Under the pieces are notes generated by a model. The model was not told the DNA's origin and searched no databases. It worked only from the letters and a program-made list of their open reading frames with translations. Of a stretch of 64,000 nucleotides of DNA, positions 1-8,196 are shown in pieces. The stretch's first letter is position 1, and each line of letters starts with the position of its first letter. The DNA is taken from contig DXXK01000067.1 in the NCBI GenBank assembly GCA_019416425.1, positions 1 to 64,000 on the forward strand, written 5' to 3'. The DNA is from Bacteroidales bacterium. GTDB lineage: Bacteria > Bacteroidota > Bacteroidia > Bacteroidales > Muribaculaceae. The translations under genes and the position numbers were made by a program.

Positions 1-120
1 CTGTCTTTGCTGTCAGTGTTTTAATCATACTCGTTAGCGTTAATTATAGCAATATGCGGTTAATTTAATAATATTTTTTAATTTTTACAAATATTTTCAA
101 AAAAATAATGGTATAGTGGC

Positions 121-275
121 AATAAATAAAATGGAATCTGAATTCGGCAACCTATATATCTAAAAGCTCTACATTTGAAGTTGTTTAAACTAATCTTTAT
201 GGTAAGATTTATTAAGATTGGCTCCGAAGTCGCCGAGCTAAAGGTTGCCATAAAGCTTAAACATCTTCAGATTCA
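121..275. other. AT-rich non-coding stretch with nested inverted repeats
   Basis: No convincing gene is visible in the first 300 bases. GAATCTGAA (134-142) pairs with TTCAGATTC (266-274), and inside it GGCAACCT (146-153) pairs with AGGTTGCC (242-249). Between them lies a perfect hairpin, AATCTT (192-197) with AAGATT (204-209), and a GC-rich segment around 220-238 that can also fold. The nested arrangement resembles a multibranched RNA or the ends of a small mobile element; I cannot match it to a known family. Confidence 0.4.
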
Positions 276-307
276 TTAACAAACGTAAATTAGTTTAGAC
301 AGCTTCA

Positions 308-871
308 TTATTCTAAAGTTATTTTCCTGATTACCTTGCAGGGATTGCCTGCAGCCACACTGTTTGAGGGGATGTCCTTCACCACTACGCTTCCGGCTCC
401 GATCACACAGTTGTCGCCTATAGTCACACCTGGCAATACAGACACTCCGGCACCGATCCAAACGTTGTTGCCGACAGTTATCGGCAAGGCATATTCAAGA
501 CCCTTGTTACGTTCAACCGGGTCAATGGGATGACCAGCCGTATAAAATCCGCAGTTTGGAGCTATGAACACATTGTCACCGAATGTAACCCGGGCTTCAT
601 CAAGGACCACCAGGTTGAAATTGGCGTAGAAGTTGTTGCCGACGCTGATATTGTAGCCATAATCACAATGGAACGGCTGCTCAATCTGTATCCCCTCTTT
701 GACATGACCAAGGATGGCACGCAGCAACACCTCGCGTTCCCGACTCTGACAAGGCCGCAAATCATTGTAGTCACGGCACATCTCCTTGCATTCAAGACGC
801 TCCGCGATAAGCTCGGCATCGCTATTCGCGTCATATATTATGCCCAAAAGCATTTTATCCTTCTCAGTCAT
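308..871 (-). CDS. sugar O-acetyltransferase (maltose/galactoside acetyltransferase type)
   Basis: A 187-residue left-handed beta-helix acetyltransferase that would transfer acetyl from acetyl-CoA to a sugar or similar small acceptor in the cytoplasm. The N-terminal third has the helical Mac-type cap (MTEKDKMLLG onward). The rest shows hexapeptide repeats such as ITVGNNVWIG, VTIGDNCVIG and AGSVVVKDIP, and the expected catalytic His in FYTAGHPID. Length fits the family (about 185-200). It is divergent from the LuxR-type gene at 932, and the two promoters overlap at 894-909. A second, more AT-rich member of the family sits at 45091-45702. The substrate cannot be told from sequence. Confidence 0.9.
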   Translation of the reverse strand: MTEKDKMLLGIIYDANSDAELIAERLECKEMCRDYNDLRPCQSREREVLLRAILGHVKEGIQIEQPFHCDYGYNISVGNNFYANFNLVVLDEARVTFGDNVFIAPNCGFYTAGHPIDPVERNKGLEYALPITVGNNVWIGAGVSVLPGVTIGDNCVIGAGSVVVKDIPSNSVAAGNPCKVIRKITLE

Positions 872-893
872 TGTCTATAACCATTTGTTTGAT

Positions 894-909
894 TAACTTT
901 GCAAAAGTA
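894..909. promoter_or_regulatory. overlapping divergent promoters
   Basis: TAACTTTGC (894-902, plus strand) is a good TAnnTTTG -7 box for the gene at 932. On the minus strand, 902-909 reads TACTTTTG, a -7 box for the acetyltransferase starting at 871. The boxes abut and share one base, so two polymerases should not be able to bind together. Confidence 0.6.
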
Positions 910-931
910 TAACGTTCCAAGTTAACCGACA

Positions 932-1690
932 ATGGTCAGAAATAACCATTCAGACGAAAATAGAAAAGAACTTTATGAACTGCTACGCTCCGGAGAGGCG
1001 TCATGCGGCAACATCTCGCTGTCGGATGTACTGAAATACGCACATTTCCTGGCGGATATCGAGAAAGCTTTGGTAGTAGTCAGCGACATGGTCGCGGGCA
1101 ACAGCCATATCATGGCCGGAGGATTCGAGCGTAACCTCGAGCTGGACGGATACCAGCGGGAGAATTCAATCTGGGAAAACCGAATTTTCTCGCTGATGTC
1201 TCCGCAGACGTTGGATGAGAAGTATGTAGCCGAGCTTCGTTTTTTCCATTACCTCAGGCACTTGCCCAAAAGCAGAAAGTCCGACTATTATCTCATCTCC
1301 AAACTGCGGTTCCGCTTCATCGATGGCGAAAACCACGACGTTCTACACCGAATGTATTATATATTTGACTTGAAGAAAGAGCATGTACGTTTCGCCATCT
1401 GCATTTATGGTCCGTTGCCTTTCGACTTCAGCGGCAACAGCTATGTGGTCAATTCCATTACCGGAATAACGGAAGAACTTACGGCCTCCGGCAATGATGC
1501 GATTCTGAGTCCACGCGAGTGTCAGGTACTATCGCTGATCGACACCGGCATGAAAAGCGCTGACATTGCAAAGCAACTGAACATCAGCATCCACACCGTC
1601 AGCCGCCACCGTCAGGAAATAATCGGCAAGCTCCGGGTCAAGAACTCGCATGAAGCGTGCCGTATGGCAAAAGCCATGAAAATCATCTGA
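932..1690 (+). CDS. LuxR-type transcriptional regulator
   Basis: A 252-residue regulator with a C-terminal LuxR/GerE helix-turn-helix at about residues 190-250: LSPRECQVLSLIDTGMKSAD, then IAKQLNISIHTVSRHRQEII. The first 180 residues look like a small sensory domain of the kind found in Bacteroidales LuxR-like proteins, with no receiver domain seen. The ATG at 932 is about 30 bases past a -7 box, so the 5' leader is short. It lies divergent to the sugar O-acetyltransferase with overlapping promoters, which suggests local control, but the target is inferred only. A possible N-terminal remnant of a related gene lies at 60970-61119. Confidence 0.85.
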   Translation: MVRNNHSDENRKELYELLRSGEASCGNISLSDVLKYAHFLADIEKALVVVSDMVAGNSHIMAGGFERNLELDGYQRENSIWENRIFSLMSPQTLDEKYVAELRFFHYLRHLPKSRKSDYYLISKLRFRFIDGENHDVLHRMYYIFDLKKEHVRFAICIYGPLPFDFSGNSYVVNSITGITEELTASGNDAILSPRECQVLSLIDTGMKSADIAKQLNISIHTVSRHRQEIIGKLRVKNSHEACRMAKAMKII

Positions 1691-1730
1691 CTTATCCCCC
1701 TGTAATGAAAAGAATATTACAACACTTTTT

Positions 1731-2553
1731 TCATTTCAACATTTTCCTATCATAATCGTTACTTTCAAGAACGCTCATCTGATGAATGGCGATTTGATTG
1801 AGTTTTATTAGACGCTCTTGCTGCGGCATCCCTTGCTCGATAAACACTGCATTGAGATTCTCCATATTGGATAGACATATCAATTCGTTTATGGAAGCGT
1901 AATCGCGAATATTCCCTTTTGGGTCCGGATTTGCGTCACGCCATTGTTTTGCCGTCATACCGAACATAGCTACATTGAGCACATCCGCTTCATTGGCATA
2001 AATATGGCTCGCTTGTATCTTGGTTATTTCTGCTGGAATGAGATTTTGTTTTATGGCATCGGTATGAATACGGTAATTTATTTTAGACAATTCACGTTTT
2101 GCTGACCATCCTATAAGATGTTGCTCTTCATCTTTGAGTCGCTGGAATTCCTTAACAATGTATACTTTGAACTCAGGACTTATACACATTGCAAACTCGA
2201 AAGCAATATCCTTACTCGAAAGCAATATCCTTATGGGCATAAGTGCCACCATAACGTCCTGCCTTTGCCTGTACAGACACAGCATTAGTCCTTGTGACAA
2301 ACTCCTTTACGCTTATCTTGAAACTATTAAGGCCCGATTGATTTCTAATTATGGCGAATTCGCCATAATTAAAATTAGGATTATACACTTTCTCCCATAT
2401 TCCTATATATTCCAACGTATTACGATTACGAAGCCAATCAGTTATGAAAAAATCCCCATCCTTGGCTCGTAACATATCGGTAAGGCATATATAATCCTCA
2501 CCGTTTACTTTCAGGACATTTACCTCCGCGTCTTTTACTATGAGTTTTGTCAT
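1731..2553 (-). pseudogene. KilA-N domain protein, disrupted by 19-bp duplication
   Basis: Starting at 2553, the first 113 residues form a KilA-N DNA-binding domain (NGEDYICLTDMLRAKDGDFF, then FITDWLRNRNTLEYIGIWEK). The frame ends at a TAA (2212-2214) immediately after HKDIAFE. The continuation (EFAMCISPEFKVYIVKEFQ... to 1731) is in another frame. The break is a 19-bp tandem duplication at 2195-2233; removing one copy joins HKDIAFE directly to FAMCISPEF and gives a continuous protein of about 267 residues. KilA-N proteins of this kind occur in phages and mobile islands, and the AT-rich composition fits acquired DNA. As it stands the product would be only the N-terminal domain. Confidence 0.85.
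2195..2233. repeat. 19-bp tandem duplication
   Basis: Two perfect tandem copies of a 19-bp unit (2195-2213 and 2214-2232, with one further base matching at 2233). The extra copy shifts the KilA-N gene by 19 bases (+1) and creates its TAA stop. Such duplications can collapse back by slippage, so the mutation is in principle reversible. Confidence 0.95.
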
Positions 2554-2707
2554 ACTGTTAATTTTAATCGTCTCGAAAACCTGTACATTTGGGTATAGTC
2601 AATAAAAACAACTGTCTTTACAGTGTCGATTCTGATAGTCCTTGACGCATCAAGATTCCTGCCAGATTTATAATTGCAAATTTACAAAAAAATACGAATT
2701 ATTTCAT

Positions 2708-2716
2708 TATATTTGC
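2708..2716 (+). promoter_or_regulatory. -7 box for the Nim-like gene
   Basis: TATATTTGC fits the Bacteroidetes TAnnTTTG consensus and lies 29 bases before the ATG at 2746. This makes the upstream in-frame start at 2674 unlikely, because it would precede the transcription start. Confidence 0.6.
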
Positions 2717-2745
2717 AATCATTAGTTAGTAATATTGGAATCACT

Positions 2746-3228
2746 ATGAGAGCAATGAGAAAAGGCAATCGGCAGAAGTATGCCGACTGGGCACTTGAGG
2801 TTTTCGACAGGGCACCGTATGTGACCGTAAGCATGATCCGACCCGACGGCACACCTTACGGACTGCCACTGTCGCTGGTGCGCGACGGCGACAATACATT
2901 CTACTTCCACTGCGCCGGCGAAGGCGAGAAACTCGACTGTCTGCGGCATAATCCGACTGTCAGCCTCTCGGCCGTCAGTAAATGTACCCCAAAATTCGAA
3001 GAGGTAAAGAACAATTTCACGGAATATTTCCATTCCGCAATTGCAGTTGGCAAAGCCGAGATCGTCAACGATGACTCCGAGAAGATCAAGGCCCTGCGGC
3101 TGCTGTGCAGCAGATTCCTGCCCAAATTCATGGAGCATTTCGACGATGCCATAGCGCGTAGCCTTGACATCACCACTGTCGTAAGGATAACGCTCACCGA
3201 ACCACCCGTAGGCAAATGCAAACCGTAG
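2746..3228 (+). CDS. pyridoxamine-phosphate-oxidase-fold flavoprotein, Nim-like
   Basis: A 160-residue FMN-binding split-barrel protein of the family that includes the 5-nitroimidazole reductases (Nim). Visible family features are the start MRAMRKGNRQ, the DGTPYGLPLSLVRDGDNTFY strand pair, FHCAGEGEKLDCLRHNP and the NFTEYFHSAIAVGKAEIV segment. Members are soluble flavoproteins; many Bacteroidales encode chromosomal homologues that are not resistance genes, so a drug-resistance role should not be assumed. The start is set by the -7 box at 2708-2716. It converges on the kinase-like gene, with only 10 bases between the stops. Confidence 0.85.
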   Translation: MRAMRKGNRQKYADWALEVFDRAPYVTVSMIRPDGTPYGLPLSLVRDGDNTFYFHCAGEGEKLDCLRHNPTVSLSAVSKCTPKFEEVKNNFTEYFHSAIAVGKAEIVNDDSEKIKALRLLCSRFLPKFMEHFDDAIARSLDITTVVRITLTEPPVGKCKP

Positions 3229-3238
3229 TCCCGGATTG

Positions 3239-4291
3239 TCAGTCCCTCATCTTCTCCTCGATTGACTGAAGAAGCTTGAACTGTGCACGGGCACGTACCA
3301 GATTGTGGTCCGGGTACGAGATGTGGTAATAAGTGTCGCCGTTCAGATAATCCGTCAGGAAACGCACAGCCTGCATATAGGCGAAACGCTCGGCCGCATA
3401 CGGCAGATTGTCTATCTCCGTCTGAGTCAGGAAACCGCCCGCACTTTCCAGGTATCCTTCGCGGAACGCCCGGTAGATGTCCATGTCAAACTCCACGCGG
3501 CTCAGGTCTCGGTCATCCTCGTCCCCCTTATTGGCCGCCGTACGCAGGAAATCACCGAAATCCGAGAATACAAACGACGGCATCACCGTGTCGAGGTCAA
3601 TCACGCAAAGCACATCCCCGTTGCGGTCGAACAACATATTGTTGATCTTCGTGTCGCAATGGCAGATACGCTTAGGCAGCTTGCCCTCTCGGTACATCCG
3701 CTCGGCAAGACAGCCTCGATCAGCACGCTTCCTCAACTCATTCACCAGGTCACGGACGCCCTCCACCCTGCCGACAGGGTCGGCGGCGACGGCTTCGTCC
3801 AGCTGACGCAGACGCAACTCCATGTTGTGGAAATCGGGTATGCTCTCCCCTATCTCACCCTCCATGTCGCTCAGCATCTCCTGGAAACAACCGAAAGCCA
3901 CGCCGGCATGACGGGCATTCTCAGGAGTGACGGATTCCCGGGTCTCGGCATCCTCTATCATCAGCATCACGCGCCAGCAACTGTCGCCATCATGGATATA
4001 GGTCTTATCCGAACCGGCGACCTTGACAAGCGTCACTACCTTCCGGTCGATGTCTGCCTCCCCTCGGGCCTCTAATTTGGCACGTATATGTGCCGTTACC
4101 TTCTCGATGTTCCGCTGCAGCAGGTCCACGTCGCGGAACACGTTATGGTTGATACGCTGCAGGACATATGCGCGACCGGTCTTACGGTCCACGGCCTTGA
4201 AGGTATCGTTGATATGGCCGTTGCCGATCAGAACGATATTGTTCTCCTCGGCATCGATGCCGAACCGTCGCAGAATCTCGCTCTTGTCCAT
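3239..4291 (-). CDS. phosphotransferase-family kinase, probable N-acetylhexosamine kinase
   Basis: A 350-residue aminoglycoside/choline-kinase-fold protein. The Brenner-type catalytic loop is HCDTKINNMLFD (about residues 211-222) and the metal-binding site is IDLDTVMPSFVFSDFGD. This family includes NahK, which makes HexNAc-1-phosphate from GalNAc or GlcNAc. Its ATG overlaps the stop of the upstream GH109 gene in a TAATG (4289-4293), so the two are translationally coupled. An enzyme that frees GalNAc followed by a HexNAc kinase makes a GalNAc salvage step the best reading. The sugar specificity is inferred from the neighbour, not from the sequence itself. Confidence 0.75.
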   Translation of the reverse strand: MDKSEILRRFGIDAEENNIVLIGNGHINDTFKAVDRKTGRAYVLQRINHNVFRDVDLLQRNIEKVTAHIRAKLEARGEADIDRKVVTLVKVAGSDKTYIHDGDSCWRVMLMIEDAETRESVTPENARHAGVAFGCFQEMLSDMEGEIGESIPDFHNMELRLRQLDEAVAADPVGRVEGVRDLVNELRKRADRGCLAERMYREGKLPKRICHCDTKINNMLFDRNGDVLCVIDLDTVMPSFVFSDFGDFLRTAANKGDEDDRDLSRVEFDMDIYRAFREGYLESAGGFLTQTEIDNLPYAAERFAYMQAVRFLTDYLNGDTYYHISYPDHNLVRARAQFKLLQSIEEKMRD

Positions 4292-5847
4292 TATTTCCTC
4301 TTTTTGCCGTTCTTCTTAGTCGCCTTCTTGGCAGCCTTCGCCTTCAACGCTGCCGTAAACGCCTCGGCTTTGGCAAGCGATTCGCTCTCCTGCTCGGGCG
4401 TGGCATAGGCATGGCTATAACCCTTGGTCTTGTTCCAGTCGCCGCGAGTGAAATCAGGGATGCTGACCGGAGCGCAGCCATTGTCCATCGAGAGGGAACC
4501 CAACTCGGCGAGCGAGCACCATTCGGCCAGGTCATAGACATCCATATCCAACGGCAAGCCGTTCTGCAGGCAGTACACCAGACGGCTGTCCATGATGAAG
4601 TCCATGCCGCCGTGACCGCCGACCTCCTTGGCCATCTCGCCGTATTTCTTAAGAATGGGATGCTGATATTTCTCCTCCAACGCCTTGTGTTCGTTCTCCG
4701 GAAGGAATGTATGGGCCGAGAGGTCCTCGATATCCACCTTCACTCCGGCGTCGGTAAGCTGCTGACGTCCCACGGCATATCCCTCCACTGGATATTTGTT
4801 GGCGAATCCGCGGGTTCCCGTCAGCTGGTAGAGGCGGTTGTAAGGCTGCGGAGTCATAACGTCATGCTGGATCTCGATCACCTTGCCGTTCTCCGTACGG
4901 ATCAGGGTGGTGGTATGGTCGCCGTTGCGGAATCCATTGCATGTGGAATCGGCCATCTCCTTGACCAGCTCGCGCCCGTTGAACGAGCGGGTGTCCATGG
5001 CCACCAGTGTCTTCATGCGGTCGCCGCGATGTATGTTCATGGCCTGGGCAACGGGGCCGAGTCCGTGGGTGGGATACACATCGCCACGGTGACGCATGTT
5101 GTAGTCCAGACGCCAGCCCAGACGGTCGTCCGGCCCCTTCTTCCAGTAATGCTTCCAGAAGGGCGACAGGTCGTGTATGTATGCTCCCTGGGCACGGATT
5201 ATGTCGCCGAACACACCCTGCTGAGCCATATTGAGGGTGTTCATCTCGAACCAGTCGTAGCAGCAGTTCTCCAGAATCATGCAGTGCTTCTGCTGACGCT
5301 CGCTCAGGTCCACAAGATCCCAGCAGTCCTTCAGGGTCATAGCCGAGGGCACTTCGATAGCGACGTTCTTGCCGTTTTCCAGCGCGCATTTGGCTATGGG
5401 TACATGATGCAGCCAGTCAGCGGCGATATAAACCAGGTCTATATCAGGACGCTTGCATAATTCCTTGTAACCTTCCTCGCCGTAATATACCGTTGCCTCC
5501 GGCATCGAGGCTTGACGGAGATATTTCTGACAGCTGTCGGCACGGGCCTGCTCGTAATCGCATAGCGCCTTGATCTCCACGCCCGGTATATGGGTGAACC
5601 GTTCCACGGCACCCGGGCCTCGCATGCCGAGACCTACGAACCCAACGCGCACCGATTCCATGGCCGGAAGCGCAAGACCGAGGACACTCTGCTGCCCGGG
5701 CTGTCGGTCCGGATTCACTACCTCAATGGTACCTTTGTTCCAGTTCCATTCGGTTCCGTACTGGTTTACCTCGGCCGATGCCGGTATGCCTGAAGCCATG
5801 GCTATAGTCACAGCGGATGCGAGAATCAAATTGTCGAGTATTTTCAT
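4291..5847 (-). CDS. GH109-type alpha-N-acetylgalactosaminidase (Gfo/Idh/MocA fold)
   Basis: A 518-residue secreted Gfo/Idh/MocA-fold protein. A Sec-type signal peptide (ILASAVTIAMASGIPASA) precedes the Rossmann motif VGFVGLGMRGPGA at about residue 68. The segments YIAADWLHHVPIA, ENCCYDWFEMNTLN and MRHRGDVYPTHGLGP match what I know of GH109, which uses bound NAD to remove terminal alpha-GalNAc from mucin-type glycans. The protein ends in a Lys-rich tail. The minus-strand box at 5871-5879 (TAATTTTGC) lies 24 bases before the start. It is coupled to the downstream kinase by a one-base overlap. Plain Gfo/Idh dehydrogenase activity is the alternative. Confidence 0.8.
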   Translation of the reverse strand: MKILDNLILASAVTIAMASGIPASAEVNQYGTEWNWNKGTIEVVNPDRQPGQQSVLGLALPAMESVRVGFVGLGMRGPGAVERFTHIPGVEIKALCDYEQARADSCQKYLRQASMPEATVYYGEEGYKELCKRPDIDLVYIAADWLHHVPIAKCALENGKNVAIEVPSAMTLKDCWDLVDLSERQQKHCMILENCCYDWFEMNTLNMAQQGVFGDIIRAQGAYIHDLSPFWKHYWKKGPDDRLGWRLDYNMRHRGDVYPTHGLGPVAQAMNIHRGDRMKTLVAMDTRSFNGRELVKEMADSTCNGFRNGDHTTTLIRTENGKVIEIQHDVMTPQPYNRLYQLTGTRGFANKYPVEGYAVGRQQLTDAGVKVDIEDLSAHTFLPENEHKALEEKYQHPILKKYGEMAKEVGGHGGMDFIMDSRLVYCLQNGLPLDMDVYDLAEWCSLAELGSLSMDNGCAPVSIPDFTRGDWNKTKGYSHAYATPEQESESLAKAEAFTAALKAKAAKKATKKNGKKRK

Positions 5848-5988
5848 GATGTCGAGTTATCGTTGTTTCTGCAAAATTAAGATAAAATCCGCATTCCTGC
5901 AACATTGATTCAATCCACGACATGAAAATCATTGGCCGATTTTTAGTAATTTTGCACTATTATAAGAACATTACTAATAAGTAGTAGT

Positions 5989-6357
5989 ATGGACATCGAG
6001 GAGTTTAGAGAATATTGCATATCCTTGGACGGCGTTACGGAAAAGACGCCCTTCGGGAAGTTTGCCCGTCGTTATGAATCGATTCTGGTATTTTACATTC
6101 TGGACCACATGTTCTGTCTTGTGGATATGGACGATTTCACCTCGGTGACGGTAAAATCGACACCGGATGAAATCGACAATCTCAAGATGACACACACATC
6201 TGCCGGGAAACCGGTGAATCTACACGAACGACACTGGATCCGGCTCGATCTGAATGGCGATTTCACCGACAACGACATCTACGCGCTGGTCCACAGGGCC
6301 TATGACATCATCAAGGCTAAATACACTCGAAAAGCAGATAACAATAGAGTTAAATGA
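5989..6357 (+). CDS. MmcQ/YjbR family protein
   Basis: A 122-residue small alpha/beta protein of the MmcQ/YjbR family (double-wing DNA-binding-like fold, function unknown). Typical elements are the start MDIEEFREYCISLDGVTEKT, the PFGKF segment, and the end HWIRLDLNGDFTDNDIYALV. It is cytoplasmic, with no membrane segment. A TAATTTTGC box at 5947-5955 sits 33 bases before the ATG. Its last 8 bases overlap the end of the converging GNAT gene (6350-6357), so the two transcripts are antisense at their 3' ends. Confidence 0.85.
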   Translation: MDIEEFREYCISLDGVTEKTPFGKFARRYESILVFYILDHMFCLVDMDDFTSVTVKSTPDEIDNLKMTHTSAGKPVNLHERHWIRLDLNGDFTDNDIYALVHRAYDIIKAKYTRKADNNRVK

Positions 6358-6880
6358 TTTTCTCAAAGGCCTTGCGGCAGCCCTTCTCATATTTGATTTC
6401 TCCGCAATAGGAGAATCCAAGATTGGGAAGGAGTCCCAGCATTGCGTCATTGTCGAAATTAGTGTCGATCCTGAAACTGTGTATTCCAAGAGAACGCGCA
6501 TAATCCGCTACAACAGTCAGGAATGTCCGGCCTATCCCCTGTCTTTTCATTGACTTACTGACCGCCAGCCGATGCACAACCACATACTTGCCGTCCGTCA
6601 ACCACTCGCCGTCGATGGTGTCGTATGCAGGTTCTCCGGTGAATACAACCGCGGCATAAGCTATGACCGTGCCGTCGATCTCCATGACATATCCCACACC
6701 ATGATCTATGTCCGAACGTACATGTGTATCGTTGGGATAACTCTTGTCCCACTGCAGCTTGCCTTCAGCCAGCATACGCTCCACGGCGTCGCGCAGTATT
6801 ACGCCTACCTCCGGGACATCGTCTATCCTTGCCTTTCTGAACACAAGCGAATCTGATATCTGCTTAGTATAATCAATCAT
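6350..6880 (-). CDS. GNAT family N-acetyltransferase
   Basis: A 176-residue GCN5-type acetyltransferase. Strand beta-4 and the acetyl-CoA pyrophosphate loop are visible as VVHRLAVSKSMKRQGIGRTF (residues about 100-120; consensus R/Q-x-x-G-x-G/A), and the C-terminal part has LGFSYCGEIKYEKG. The acceptor cannot be predicted. A minus-strand TAACTTTGC box lies at 6906-6914. The gene overlaps the end of the MmcQ/YjbR gene by 8 bases tail to tail. Confidence 0.85.
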   Translation of the reverse strand: MIDYTKQISDSLVFRKARIDDVPEVGVILRDAVERMLAEGKLQWDKSYPNDTHVRSDIDHGVGYVMEIDGTVIAYAAVVFTGEPAYDTIDGEWLTDGKYVVVHRLAVSKSMKRQGIGRTFLTVVADYARSLGIHSFRIDTNFDNDAMLGLLPNLGFSYCGEIKYEKGCRKAFEKII

Positions 6881-6940
6881 TTCGACAGCAATTCATACAA
6901 CACCCGCAAAGTTAATGAAAATCAGCGCAACCACCAACAC

Positions 6941-6973
6941 AAAGGCGATAGAGCATGATGCCCCATCGCCTTT
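6941..6973 (-). terminator. terminator after the alpha/beta hydrolase gene
   Basis: AAAGGCGAT (6941-6949) pairs with ATCGCCTTT (6965-6973) around a 15-base loop, 34 bases past the hydrolase stop. In the minus direction the stem is followed by a short T-rich run, so termination is plausible but not strong. Confidence 0.55.
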
Positions 6974-7006
6974 TCATTGCGGTTATATCTTTGTGATTCA
7001 ACACAT

Positions 7007-8092
7007 TTATTTGCCGATGTATTCATTGAAGAATTTCTCGATCGCGGCAAAGGGGATGATGTCCTTCCGGTCATAGAGGTCGGTGTGGCTTGCACCGGGA
7101 ATCACCATGAACAGCTTGTTGTTGGGCTTGCCCGGAGTTACGGTCAGCTTCTTATAGGCATCACTGCTGAAATAGAAAGAGTGGGCTTTCTCTCCGTGGA
7201 GTATCAACACGGCGTTCTCGATTTCTCCGGCACGACTCATCAGCGGGAAGTTGATCCAGGGAATCGGGGATGTCGCGTTGCGACCGCCGTTGGAATTGAG
7301 CGAGCGGGGATGATAACCGCGTTTGGTCTTGTAGTAGTCGTAGTAGTCGCGAAGGAATTGGGGCGCGTCGTCGGGCAATACATCCGGTACACCGCCGCCG
7401 AGAGAGGGAGTGCCGTTGATATAATCCTCGGTGCGCTGTGCGGCCAATTTCTCACGGAGATCGTTGCGGGCCTCAGCACTGTCGTCGGCATCGAAGTAGC
7501 CGTTGGCGGTGACGCGGCTCATATCGTACATTGTGGATGCCAGGGTAGCCTTGATGCGTGGATCGGATGCTGCGGCATTGACGGCCAGACCTCCCCACCC
7601 GCAGATGCCTATGATGCCGACACGCTCGGGATCAACGTCGGGATTGGTTACCAGATAATCGACAGCGGCGCTGAAATCCTCGGTGTTGATGTCGGGCGAC
7701 GTCATGTAGCGCGGAGCACCGCCGCTCTCGCCGGTGAACGAGGGGTCGAAGGCGATGGTCAGGAAACCCCGCTCCGCCATCTCCTGGGCATAAAGGCCGG
7801 CGGCCTGCTCCTTTACTGCTCCGAAGGGGCCACAGACGGCTATTGCAGGAAGCGTACCAATCGCTCCCTTTGGTTTATACATATCGGCGGCAAGTGTGAT
7901 GCCGTAGCGGTTGACAAAGGTGACCTTGCTGTGGTTCACCTTGTCACTCTTGGGAAATGTCTTGTCCCATTCCTTGGTCAGAGTCAGCTTTTCCATATTG
8001 TTTCTGTTTTCTTTCGGATTGGAGGCATATACGTCTGTCATGCCTGATGCCAGTACTAACAGACCTGTCCCCAGTATTGATTTAATATTCAT
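7007..8092 (-). CDS. secreted alpha/beta hydrolase with a cysteine nucleophile elbow
   Basis: A 361-residue alpha/beta hydrolase with an N-terminal signal sequence (SILGTGLLVLASGMTDVYA). The nucleophile elbow reads GICGWGG with Cys164 in place of the usual Ser, as in dienelactone-hydrolase-like enzymes. An upstream CGPFGAVKEQ loop could form the oxyanion hole, and the late GASHTDLYD supplies a candidate catalytic His. The substrate is unknown; ester or lactone hydrolysis is the family-level guess. Its promoter region carries the same operator-like sequence as the neighbouring AraC gene (see 8117-8174), so it is probably that regulator's target. A terminator candidate follows at 6941-6973. Confidence 0.8.
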   Translation of the reverse strand: MNIKSILGTGLLVLASGMTDVYASNPKENRNNMEKLTLTKEWDKTFPKSDKVNHSKVTFVNRYGITLAADMYKPKGAIGTLPAIAVCGPFGAVKEQAAGLYAQEMAERGFLTIAFDPSFTGESGGAPRYMTSPDINTEDFSAAVDYLVTNPDVDPERVGIIGICGWGGLAVNAAASDPRIKATLASTMYDMSRVTANGYFDADDSAEARNDLREKLAAQRTEDYINGTPSLGGGVPDVLPDDAPQFLRDYYDYYKTKRGYHPRSLNSNGGRNATSPIPWINFPLMSRAGEIENAVLILHGEKAHSFYFSSDAYKKLTVTPGKPNNKLFMVIPGASHTDLYDRKDIIPFAAIEKFFNEYIGK

Positions 8093-8116
8093 TACAGCGG
8101 TTTCTTAAATTTCATC

Positions 8117-8174
8117 GCAAAATTACACAAAGAGCCCCATAGCGAGGTTGCTGTGAGGCTCAATTATAATTTCT
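8117..8174 (-). promoter_or_regulatory. promoter and operator-like site of the hydrolase gene
   Basis: A minus-strand -7 box TAATTTTGC lies at 8117-8125. After a 26-base spacer comes a 23-bp block at 8152-8174 beginning TGTGAGGCTCAA. The same block, 19 of 23 bases identical, lies exactly 26 bases beyond the -7 box of the araC-family gene (9094-9116). Position and duplication fit an activator site. Confidence 0.65.
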
Positions 8175-8196
8175 GAAAAGTTCAGTTATATTTTTA

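Noticed and set aside
2746..3228. Calling the Nim-like gene a nitroimidazole resistance gene
   Set aside because: Family membership is clear, but close relatives without resistance are widespread and no insertion-sequence promoter, typical of active nim genes, is present.
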